DNA from: Thermoplasmata archaeon
GTDB taxonomy: Archaea > Thermoplasmatota > DAOVMN01
Direction: 5' to 3'
Assembly: GCA_030630685.1 (NCBI GenBank)
Contig: DAOVMN010000036.1
Coordinates: 1-10,858, forward strand
Length of the DNA stretch: 10,858 nt
The position numbers and the translations under genes are program-made. Below, in pieces: positions 1-6,041 of the stretch (its first letter is position 1; each line of letters starts with the position of its first letter). The notes beneath the pieces are model-generated. The model saw only the letters and a list, made by a program, of their open reading frames with translations. It did not search any database and had not been told where the DNA came from.

Positions 1-16
1 ATTCAACAGGCTTTTT

Positions 17-1570
17 GTGATCCGGGACACACAGCTCAACAAGAAACTTCCCAGGAAGACCGGTTCCCTATGCCCGGAATGTGCCAGGCTGATCGCTGCC
101 GAACTCTATGAGGAAGATGGCAGGCTCATGATAAAAAAGACCTGCCCGGACCATGGTGAGTTCAAGGACATCTATTTCAGTGACTTCAAGATGTTCGAGA
201 GATTCCAGAAATATGCGGTGGACGGTGTGGGAGTCGAGAATCCCCAGGTGAAAACACTCACGAACTGCCCATTCGACTGCGGTCTGTGCACCCTTCACTA
301 TTCCCATTCCAGTATTGTCAATCTCGATCTCACGAACAGATGCAACATGAACTGCCCGATCTGCTTCGCCAATGCCAATAACGCGGGTTTCGTGTTTGAG
401 CCTGACCTGGAGCAGGTTATCGATATGTTGAAGATGCTCAGGAACATGAGGCCAGTTCCGGTTCATGCGGTGCAGTTCGCAGGCGGGGAACCAACGGTAT
501 ACCCGAGATTCTTCGAGGCCATTCGAGCCGCAAGGGATCTCGGCTTCCCACAGGTGCAGGTGGCCACCAACGGTGTTAAGATCGCCCACGACCCCACCTA
601 TGCCCAGAGGATGATCGATGCCGGTATGCACACAGTCTATCTTCAGTTCGACGGGTTCAAGGAATCCACCCATATCGCCACAAGGAGCAGGCCGCACTTC
701 CTTAAGGAGAAACTCCAGGCCATCGAGAACCTGCGGGGCACCAGGCCCAGACCCCTTGCGACAGTGCTTGTCCCCGTGATCGTCAGAGGGGTGAACGATG
801 ACGAGGTGGGCAGGATCATCAACTTCGCACTGGATAATTTAGATGTCATCCGAAGCATCAACTTCCAGCCCGTATCCTTCTCTGGAAGGATCAACTACGA
901 GGAGCGGATCAGGGGGAGGTACACCACCTCGGACCTTGTGCACGACTGCGTTGACCAGACCGATTTCCTGGAGGAGGAGGATTTCTACCCTGTTCCGGTG
1001 GGGGCAGCCTTCGCTGAGATGGTCTCCCTCATAACCGGTAAGCCCAAGCTCGCTTTCAGTGCCCATCCCGGATGCGGCGTGGGTGCCTATGCATTCAAAG
1101 GGGAGGACGGTAAACTCTGCGGTATCTCCCGGTTCATGGATGTTGACGGGATGTTCGATGAGATCATGGAGATAACACACGAGCTCGAGGGAAAGCGGTT
1201 CAAGAGGGCAAGGGCTGCGAAGCGCGCTCTTTCTATATTGAAATATGTGGACCAGTCCAGGGCACCCAAGGGCCTGAATGTAAAAACCCTCATAAAGAAT
1301 GTGCTCATCAAGGGCAATAAAGAAGGGCTGCGGGATTTCCACTGGCGGGTTCTCTTTATCGGGGCCATGCACTTCATGGACAGATACAATTACGACATCG
1401 AAAGGGTTAAAAGATGTGTTGTTCATTACTGCACCCCGGACGGCAGACTGATCCCGTTCTGCGCCTACAACACAGGGCCGGTCTTCAGGCAGGAAGTGGA
1501 AAATAAGTTCGGGATGACCTTCGAGGAATACAGAAATAAGACTCATGAGGAGATCGCACCCTTGGAGTAA
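17..1570 (+). CDS. tes: Radical SAM tetraether lipid synthase (Tes)
   Basis: Probable radical SAM enzyme that joins the terminal carbons of two phytanyl chains of archaeal diether lipids, giving biphytanyl (tetraether, GDGT-type) membrane-spanning lipids. Seen: an N-terminal Cys pair C19/C22 with C43-P-D-H46, resembling a rubredoxin-like metal site; an extra cluster motif C84-x3-C88-x2-C91; the radical SAM signature C109-x3-C113-x2-C116; the SAM-binding GGEPT near residue 156; and C-terminal cysteines in HPGCGVG and RCVVHYCTPDGRLIPFC. This cysteine-rich layout and length (517 aa) match the MJ0619/MA_1486 family shown to be tetraether synthases. It is first of three tightly packed genes, followed by a ferredoxin and a GGR, the same neighbours as in Methanosarcina (MA_1484-1486, from memory). 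The start is a GTG at 17, but the frame stays open to the window edge, so the true start may lie upstream. A paralogue with another lipid substrate is possible. Confidence 0.82.
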   Translation: MIRDTQLNKKLPRKTGSLCPECARLIAAELYEEDGRLMIKKTCPDHGEFKDIYFSDFKMFERFQKYAVDGVGVENPQVKTLTNCPFDCGLCTLHYSHSSIVNLDLTNRCNMNCPICFANANNAGFVFEPDLEQVIDMLKMLRNMRPVPVHAVQFAGGEPTVYPRFFEAIRAARDLGFPQVQVATNGVKIAHDPTYAQRMIDAGMHTVYLQFDGFKESTHIATRSRPHFLKEKLQAIENLRGTRPRPLATVLVPVIVRGVNDDEVGRIINFALDNLDVIRSINFQPVSFSGRINYEERIRGRYTTSDLVHDCVDQTDFLEEEDFYPVPVGAAFAEMVSLITGKPKLAFSAHPGCGVGAYAFKGEDGKLCGISRFMDVDGMFDEIMEITHELEGKRFKRARAAKRALSILKYVDQSRAPKGLNVKTLIKNVLIKGNKEGLRDFHWRVLFIGAMHFMDRYNYDIERVKRCVVHYCTPDGRLIPFCAYNTGPVFRQEVENKFGMTFEEYRNKTHEEIAPLE

Positions 1571-1577
1571 AAGGAGG
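1571..1577 (+). promoter_or_regulatory. Strong Shine-Dalgarno for the ferredoxin gene
   Basis: AAGGAGG begins directly after the TAA stop of tes and sits 8 nt before the ATG at 1586. It fixes the ferredoxin start and shows that this gene is translated from a polycistronic message. Confidence 0.8.
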
Positions 1578-1585
1578 ACGATTGA

Positions 1586-1768
1586 ATGAAAATCGATCGG
1601 ACAATATGCATGTACTGCGGTGCGTGTGCGGGCACCTGTCCCACCCTGGCCCTTGTGCTCGAGGAGATCAGGGTCAGGTTCATCCCTGAGAAGTGCAACA
1701 ACTGCGGGATGTGCGAGATGGTGTGTCCCGTGGGGGCCATAGACCTCGATGCGGAGGGAGACGCATGA
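1586..1768 (+). CDS. Small 2[4Fe-4S] ferredoxin
   Basis: A 60-residue soluble electron carrier. Two full cluster motifs are visible: C8-x2-C11-x2-C14-x3-C18-P and C37-x2-C40-x2-C43-x3-C47-P, the classic bacterial-type dicluster ferredoxin layout. It lies 15 nt after tes with a strong ribosome site, and its stop overlaps the GGR start in an ATGA tetranucleotide at 1765-1768, so translation of the two is probably coupled. In Methanosarcina acetivorans the ferredoxin next to GGR is required for full reduction of the isoprenoid chains. By analogy this one should supply low-potential electrons to GGR and possibly to Tes, which also needs reducing equivalents. Family assignment is certain from the cysteines; the partner assignment rests on gene order. 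Confidence 0.93.
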   Translation: MKIDRTICMYCGACAGTCPTLALVLEEIRVRFIPEKCNNCGMCEMVCPVGAIDLDAEGDA

Positions 1769-2979
1769 GGTTCCCGGAAGACATTCAAGATTCCGTGGAA
1801 TACGACGTGGTGATCGTGGGAGCCGGCCCGGCAGGGAGCACAGCCGCCCGATATGCAGCCATGAATGGCATGAGGGCCCTTCTCATCGAGAAGCGCCAGG
1901 ACATCGGCACCCCGGTCCGGTGTGGCGAGGGCATCGCGAAGACGTGGCTTGACAAAATGGGAATACCTCCCAATCCAGAGTGGATCGCCAATGAAGTGAA
2001 AGGGGCGAAGATCATCTCCCCGGACGGTCATGTGGTGAGGCTCACAGAGAAGATGGCAGGGAACGAGGTCGGGTATGTTGTAAAACGGGAGCTTTTTGAC
2101 AAGGAGCTGGTGAAGATGGCCATCAAGGAAGGGGTGGAGGTGATGGTGAAGACCAGCGCAATCGGTCTCCTGAGGGATGAGAACGGCGAGGTTAGCGGCA
2201 TCCGTGCCAGGTCCATGGGCAAGGAATTCGATGTCCATGCAAAGATTGTGATCGGTGCGGACGGCTTCGAGTCCATGGTGGGCAGTTGGGCCGGAATAAA
2301 TACCCGCCTCGGGCTCTCTGACATCAACACCTGTTATCAGTACCATCTGGTGGGTATCGATATGGACCCCAACTTCAATGAGTTCTATGTGGGCTCCGAT
2401 GCTCCCGGCGGATATGTCTGGGTGTTCGTCAAGGGGAAGGACGAGGCCAATGTGGGCATCGGTTTGCAGGCGAGCCAGCTCAAGAATAAAGGGGATGTGA
2501 AGAGGTGTCTAAATGCCTTCATCGCAAAGCATCCCCATCTTGCCAAGGGTAAACCGATCGAGGAGGTCGCGGGAGCGGTTTCTGTCTGTGCGCCTATAGA
2601 TAGAACTGTTGCAGACCATGTCATGCTCGTGGGTGATTCCGCGCGATTGATCGACCCCATGACGGGCGGAGGGATAATCAATGCCATAATCTCTGGCAAG
2701 ATAGCCGGAAAAGTGGCTGCCGAAGCGGTGAAGAAAGGGGACTGCTCGGAAATCTTTTTAATGAAATACGATGAGGAATGGCGTGAGGAACTGGAGGATC
2801 GGCTCCTAAGGAATTTCATAGCAAAGGAGAAGCTGGTCGAGCTGAGCGACGACATATTCAACAAGATCATCCATGCATTAGAGGGCTACGAGATCGAGAA
2901 GATCACCACCCTGGACATCCTGAGAGCGGTGCAGGAGCGCTATCCTGAGGTCATCGAGGAACTGGAAGACCTTCTGTGA
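1765..2979 (+). CDS. Geranylgeranyl reductase family flavoprotein (archaeal lipid saturation)
   Basis: Likely digeranylgeranylglycerophospholipid reductase, an FAD enzyme that reduces the double bonds of archaeal lipid chains at the membrane. Seen in the 404 aa: a dinucleotide-binding G19-x-G21-x2-G24 in DVVIVGAGPAGS, with the ribose-binding acidic residue E42 at the end of strand 2; RCGEGI with the family cysteine C53; GADG near the middle; a second FAD motif VGDSARLIDPMTGGG around D291; and the substrate-channel motif YVWVFV at residues 217-222. The family motif is usually YxWxFP; here the proline is valine (V222). The ATG at 1765 is chosen because it overlaps the ferredoxin stop (ATGA) and the flavin motif starts at the usual distance; a longer in-frame reading from 1693 runs through the ferredoxin and is an artefact. 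It is last in the tes-ferredoxin-GGR operon. The exact substrate is inferred from context. Confidence 0.88.
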   Translation: MRFPEDIQDSVEYDVVIVGAGPAGSTAARYAAMNGMRALLIEKRQDIGTPVRCGEGIAKTWLDKMGIPPNPEWIANEVKGAKIISPDGHVVRLTEKMAGNEVGYVVKRELFDKELVKMAIKEGVEVMVKTSAIGLLRDENGEVSGIRARSMGKEFDVHAKIVIGADGFESMVGSWAGINTRLGLSDINTCYQYHLVGIDMDPNFNEFYVGSDAPGGYVWVFVKGKDEANVGIGLQASQLKNKGDVKRCLNAFIAKHPHLAKGKPIEEVAGAVSVCAPIDRTVADHVMLVGDSARLIDPMTGGGIINAIISGKIAGKVAAEAVKKGDCSEIFLMKYDEEWREELEDRLLRNFIAKEKLVELSDDIFNKIIHALEGYEIEKITTLDILRAVQERYPEVIEELEDLL

Positions 2980-3006
2980 GGTGAAAAACCAAATACGGAT
3001 CGACGT

Positions 3007-3079
3007 GCGGCTGTGATCTAGCCTGGTAGGATCGGAGCTTCCCAAGCTTCTTGCCCGGGTTCGAGTCCCGGCAGCCGCA
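3007..3079 (+). tRNA. tRNA-Gly, anticodon CCC
   Basis: A complete 73-nt cloverleaf. The acceptor arms GCGGCTG/CAGCCGC pair fully, the D-stem is ATCT/GGAT with loop AGCCTGGTA, the anticodon stem is GGAGC/GCTTC with loop TTCCCAA, and the T-stem is CCGGG/CCCGG with loop TTCGAGT. The anticodon CCC is at 3041-3043 and reads GGG (glycine). The discriminator base is A and CCA is not encoded. It starts 27 nt after the GGR stop, so it may be read from the lipid operon or from its own weak promoter. No intron is visible. Its 3' half is duplicated at 3980-4019. Confidence 0.95.
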
Positions 3080-3086
3080 TCTTGGT
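3040..3086 (+). repeat. attL-like direct repeat (inside tRNA-Gly)
   Basis: It is identical over 40 nt to 3980-4019, differs at one base (T3080 versus C4020), and is identical again over the next six bases CTTGGT. It starts at the base just 5' of the anticodon. Confidence 0.85.
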
Positions 3087-3208
3087 ATTTAATAATTGGA
3101 AGTTGAGAATCGCACTGATCCTCTCTTCTCGAAAATGGGTGGACTGCCCAGGTGTTAACGGGTGGGGGCGTGCGGGTGAGGCCCGATAAGCCATGGAGCA
3201 GACCAACG

Positions 3209-3236
3209 AAATATTAATAAAGTAAGAAATATCTTA
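3209..3236 (+). promoter_or_regulatory. TATA box and palindromic operator of the antitoxin-toxin operon
   Basis: The AT-rich box ATATTAATAA (3211-3220) lies about 27 nt before the ATG at 3244, as expected for a nearly leaderless archaeal transcript. Directly after it is the perfect inverted repeat TAAGA-AATA-TCTTA (3223-3236). AbrB/MazE-type antitoxins usually repress their own operon by binding a palindrome near the start site, so this is a good operator candidate. Confidence 0.55.
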
Positions 3237-3243
3237 CCTGCGC

Positions 3244-3510
3244 ATGGACACAGCAATAATAAAAGTCTCATCAAAGGGACAGATTGTAATTCCGGCTACC
3301 TGGCGGAAGCGGATGCGTATTACCACAGGCGAGGAACTTCTTGCAATCGGGGAGGATGACATGCTTGTTCTCAAGAAGCTTTCTCCACTGAAGAAAGATT
3401 TTGAAGAAGTCATGGAACCAATAAGAAAGAAGATTGCCCGCCTCGGAATTACCCGAAAAGATGTCTCGAAAGCTATTGAGAAAGTAAGGTCAGAATCTCG
3501 AGACGGTTGA
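3244..3510 (+). CDS. AbrB/MazE/SpoVT-type DNA-binding antitoxin
   Basis: An 88-aa protein with the swapped-hairpin beta-barrel DNA-binding signature at residues 5-45: VSSKGQIVIPATWRKRM followed by GEELLAIGEDDMLVLKK. The remainder (about 46-88) is charged and probably helical, the part that in this family wraps and blocks the partner toxin. It lies 9 nt upstream of a PIN-domain gene, the standard order for archaeal antitoxin-toxin pairs. A palindrome sits between its TATA box and start, suggesting autorepression. Both genes lie between the tRNA repeats and are more AT-rich than the flanking operon, which suits acquisition by transfer. The family is clear; the antitoxin role follows from its partner. 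Confidence 0.88.
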   Translation: MDTAIIKVSSKGQIVIPATWRKRMRITTGEELLAIGEDDMLVLKKLSPLKKDFEEVMEPIRKKIARLGITRKDVSKAIEKVRSESRDG

Positions 3511-3519
3511 AGTGATACA

Positions 3520-3927
3520 ATGAGATTGGTGCTTGATACCAATGTGATCATTTCTGGGATGCTCTGGAAAGGTAACGAAGACATGATCCTACAAATGTGT
3601 GATAAAGGAGAGCTTCAAAACTTTGCTTCCCCAGAGATTTTCATAGAACTCGAAAGTGTTCTGCAGTATGACAAGTTTCGTCTAACCGGCCAAGAAATTG
3701 GAGAATTATTGCAATTATATCTGGGTTTTACGGAAATTGTGATACCCAAAGAAAGATATGAAGTGGTCTCGAAAGATCCGTCAGATAACAAGTTTATAGA
3801 TTGCGCAGTGGCGGCTGAAGCAGAGGTTATAGTTTCGGGTGATTCCCATCTGCTCGAACAAAGGGAATTTCTGAACATTCGGATCTTGAAGCCAACAGAA
3901 TTTCTGAAAATTATTGATTCTTTTTAA
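3520..3927 (+). CDS. PIN-domain ribonuclease toxin (COG1569-like)
   Basis: A 135-aa single-domain PIN protein, expected to be a Mg-dependent endoribonuclease held inactive by the antitoxin upstream. The acidic set is present: D6 in LVLDTNVIISG, E43 or E45 in FIELESVL, D89 and D94 in DPSDNKFIDCAVAAEAE, and D108 in VSGDSHLL. The C-terminus ILKPTEFL is typical of the 'toxin component, PIN family' group, and the length is normal for it. No catalytic residue appears lost, so the toxin looks intact. It starts 9 nt after the antitoxin stop with only a weak GTGAT-like ribosome site, so translation probably depends on the upstream gene. A T-rich stretch at its 3' end (3916-3924) could end transcription. 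The RNA target cannot be told from sequence. Confidence 0.88.
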   Translation: MRLVLDTNVIISGMLWKGNEDMILQMCDKGELQNFASPEIFIELESVLQYDKFRLTGQEIGELLQLYLGFTEIVIPKERYEVVSKDPSDNKFIDCAVAAEAEVIVSGDSHLLEQREFLNIRILKPTEFLKIIDSF

Positions 3928-3979
3928 AGGGGAAAAGACGATTTTGTAACTCGTAGTCCCGCTTGTTAGTATCTTTCCA

Positions 3980-4026
3980 TCCCAAGCTTCTTGCCCGGGT
4001 TCGAGTCCCGGCAGCCGCACCTTGGT
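3980..4026 (+). repeat. attR-like repeat: 3' fragment of tRNA-Gly
   Basis: It carries the anticodon loop (from T33), the 3' side of the anticodon stem, the T-arm, the 3' acceptor strand and the discriminator of the tRNA at 3007-3079. The sequence upstream (3940-3979) has no GCGGCTG arm, D-arm or 5' anticodon strand, so this is a tRNA fragment and not a second gene. Confidence 0.85.
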
Positions 4027-4167
4027 GCCCCCAAGCGAAGCAAAAGGGTACAATAGTTGGTTGGGATTACTGACCCTTGGTGTTTTCGAATCCTTTTCTA
4101 CACACACCCGTTTCCTTGCAAAAACTATATTAATGTGATAGCCAATACCTCATAAAATAGACCTTGC

Positions 4168-4174
4168 TTTATAC
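4168..4174 (+). promoter_or_regulatory. TATA-like box for the HEAT-repeat gene
   Basis: TTTATAC is centred about 23 nt before the ATG at 4194, which fits a leaderless start there. A second AT-rich box (ACTATATTAAT, around 4124-4134) would give a leader of about 40 nt. The rest of 4027-4167 holds only a short hairpin, CTTGG-TGCCC-CCAAG (4021-4035), and no gene. Confidence 0.4.
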
Positions 4175-4193
4175 CTGCACAGGGGACCGGAGC

Positions 4194-5987
4194 ATGGAGC
4201 AGAATGTAAAAATCTTCATGAATAAAATAGAAAAAAAGACGAACTCCCCAGACACGGTAAAGAGGAAGAAATGTGTCAGGGAAATAGTCAAGCACATGGC
4301 GCTCGATGATGCCTACATCGTGGGGTGCACGGAATATCTTGTTAAACTACTCAAAGATGATGATCCCGATGTCAGGATGGAGGCCCTGAAGGCGACAGAG
4401 ACCATAGTGGCCACTGTCCTGGAGAAGATCGAGAAGAACAAGCAATTCATGGTAGATTATGGCGGAAAGAAGGTCCCGTTGAGGAAACTTTTCTTTTACC
4501 AGGCAATTCAGATGACCAGGGACCCAGATCCCGAAATCCGTCTTGCTGCCGTTACCATCACAGGAAAGAAATCTCTGGAATATCCCCTCATAAGAAGGAA
4601 AGCAACCCCATTCCTTGTCGCCAGGATCAGGGACAAGGAGAAAGAGGTGAGGAATCAGGCAATCTACTTTATCATCAAGATATCCTACCACACCCCGGAG
4701 ATCACCTCACCCTTCCTGAAACGCCTTTTCACGGGTAGAAGAAGGAGCACCGATATCTATGTGGCCTATGTGCTGGACAGGGTAATGACAAAGCAGCCAT
4801 TGCCAGAGTTCATTCCTATTCTATTCGAGAAATTGAGTGATGCTGATAGTGCCACAGAGAAATATGTAATATCAGCGCTTGTGAAGTGCGGGATCGGGAA
4901 CATAGATGACATAAGGGAATACCTGGTACAGGGGTTGACGGACCAGAGTTATGCACTCTGGTGGATCAAGGCCCGGAATATGCTTATCATCCTTCGCCAG
5001 GTGGCAGAAAAGAGGCCGGATTTAACAAGGCCATATCTGAGATACGTTCTACCCCTTATGGTGGATGATAACTGGGGGCTGAGAATGGAGGCTGCTCACA
5101 CTGTAGGGATGATGGGAGCCGAGGACCCAAATCGAATAAAGGAGGCTCTCCCCTTTCTTGTGGACCTCACCAAAGACCCGCACGAAATGGTTGAAGAAAT
5201 AGCCATTTCTGCTCTAACGAACCTTGGAATAAGGGAGGCAGACTATTCCGGAATACGTGATGCGGCAAGGATACTGATGCAGTCAAAGGCAAAGATCGTG
5301 GAGATAAAGAGGCACGAGGATCTCAACGAAAAGATTCGTGAGGCATACCTGAAGGCAAATAAGGCATTCGCTAAGGGGGAATATGAAAGATCCCTTAAAC
5401 TCTCAGAGGAGGCCCTGATAGCTGCCCGGGCCAAGGCTGAGCTAAGGGCCCATGCATACGAGGCAATCCAATCGGCAGAGGAAGTGGTGGAGAATGCAAA
5501 GAGGGATGGCCTCAATGTCCCCAAGGTGGTCAGGCTGATGGAGAATGCAAGGAAGGCCTATGAGGAGCGCAAGTACTTCTTAGCCAGGGAACTTGTTGCC
5601 AGGGGCAAAGAGGAAGCGAGCAGGGTCAGACCAATGACCCCCTATGGTTATTCCTATGAGATCGAGGACGGGCTCCAATCCTCGAGAGATACCATGGTAT
5701 GCCATAGATGCGGAGAAAGAATCTCAAAGGACAACACCATCTGCCCGGAATGCGGAGCCGGGCTGGATTCGACTGTTTGTCCGAAATGCCATTCATTGGT
5801 TCCCCAGGGCTTCATGTTCTGCGGAAAATGCGGGATGCATCTGGATAACGTGTGCGAGGTCTGTGGGGCAATCAACCCAAAGGTGACTGAAAACTGCAGG
5901 GTGTGCGGTGAACCCCTGAGAGGAGGACCCGAGGCGGAGGAACTGGATGTGGAGTTGATACCAAGGGAGCTGGATTTTGTTCCGTAG
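4194..5987 (+). CDS. HEAT-repeat protein with helical segment and three C-terminal zinc ribbons
   Basis: A 597-aa cytoplasmic protein with no signal peptide or membrane helix; I do not recognise a named family. Residues 1 to about 365 are paired helices with HEAT-like units, for example DDDPDVRMEALKATETIV, RDPDPEIRLAAVTITGKK, RDKEKEVRNQAIYFI and DNWGLRMEAAHTVGMMG. Residues about 375-480 form charged TPR-like or coiled helices (KANKAFAKGEYERSLKLSEEAL and a similar later unit KAYEERKYFLARELV). Three CxxC-x10-CxxC zinc ribbons follow: C503/506/517/520, C529/532/543/546 and C554/557/568/571. Such a build suggests a scaffold that binds proteins or nucleic acid; a role is not assignable. The ATG at 4194 is preferred over 4164 because a TATA box lies at leaderless distance and the HEAT helices start soon after. 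It converges on the propeller gene, with 54 nt between stops. Confidence 0.85.
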   Translation: MEQNVKIFMNKIEKKTNSPDTVKRKKCVREIVKHMALDDAYIVGCTEYLVKLLKDDDPDVRMEALKATETIVATVLEKIEKNKQFMVDYGGKKVPLRKLFFYQAIQMTRDPDPEIRLAAVTITGKKSLEYPLIRRKATPFLVARIRDKEKEVRNQAIYFIIKISYHTPEITSPFLKRLFTGRRRSTDIYVAYVLDRVMTKQPLPEFIPILFEKLSDADSATEKYVISALVKCGIGNIDDIREYLVQGLTDQSYALWWIKARNMLIILRQVAEKRPDLTRPYLRYVLPLMVDDNWGLRMEAAHTVGMMGAEDPNRIKEALPFLVDLTKDPHEMVEEIAISALTNLGIREADYSGIRDAARILMQSKAKIVEIKRHEDLNEKIREAYLKANKAFAKGEYERSLKLSEEALIAARAKAELRAHAYEAIQSAEEVVENAKRDGLNVPKVVRLMENARKAYEERKYFLARELVARGKEEASRVRPMTPYGYSYEIEDGLQSSRDTMVCHRCGERISKDNTICPECGAGLDSTVCPKCHSLVPQGFMFCGKCGMHLDNVCEVCGAINPKVTENCRVCGEPLRGGPEAEELDVELIPRELDFVP

Positions 5988-6025
5988 CTGCCTGTTACTT
6001 GTTTTCAATCGGAATCCCTGTGATC
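5980..6025. repeat. 46-nt imperfect repeat, copy 1
   Basis: It matches 8758-8803 without gaps at 38 of 46 positions and in the same orientation. It overlaps the last codons of the HEAT gene and fills most of the gap to the propeller gene. Seven of the eight differences are transitions. The best-conserved ends are TAGCTGCCT and TCCCTGTGATC. Confidence 0.75.
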
Positions 6026-6040
6026 TCATTTTTCCTTTCT
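6026..6040 (+). terminator. T-rich terminator candidate for the HEAT gene
   Basis: TCATTTTTCCTTTCT on the coding strand, shortly after the stop, resembles the oligo-T tracts that end archaeal transcripts. No hairpin is needed or seen. Confidence 0.35.
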
Positions 6041-6041
6041 C

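Larger units (their letters stand above)
3040..4026 (+). mobile_element. Putative tRNA-integrated mini-element carrying a toxin-antitoxin pair
   Basis: The segment is bounded by direct repeats of the tRNA-Gly 3' part (3040-3086 and 3980-4026), with a 940-nt distance from repeat start to repeat start. The repeat begins in the anticodon loop and runs 7 nt beyond the mature tRNA end, the layout left by archaeal tyrosine integrases that use tRNA anticodon-loop sites. The cargo is only an AbrB/MazE-like gene and a PIN-domain gene, both more AT-rich by eye than the lipid operon upstream. No integrase, IS or replication gene is present, so it is either a relic after deletion or a unit moved in trans. 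A local duplication of the tRNA end would look the same, so the mobile reading is an inference. Confidence 0.6.

Noticed and set aside
843..1034. Other open frames inside tes, the propeller gene and the HEAT gene on either strand
   Set aside because: They are shadows of strongly supported genes, without ribosome sites or recognisable motifs.
1693..1764. Longer N-terminus for the GGR
   Set aside because: The extra residues come from reading the ferredoxin gene in another frame. The ATGA overlap gives a better start, and the flavin motif then lies near the N-terminus as usual.
3018..3206. Minus-strand open frame containing RLPGLEPGQEAW, and a similar one at 3781-4107
   Set aside because: Both are antisense translations of the tRNA-Gly 3' half. 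Their similarity is due to the duplicated tRNA sequence and not to a protein family.
3950..4019. Second tRNA-Gly gene
   Set aside because: Only the part from the anticodon loop to the 3' end is present. The upstream bases cannot form the acceptor, D or anticodon stems.
3192..4203. CATGGAGCAGA shared at 3192-3202 and 4193-4203, seeming to mark a duplicated start of the HEAT gene
   Set aside because: Only 11 nt match, with no similarity before or after. The frame at 3193 stops after ten codons. Chance is the simplest explanation.
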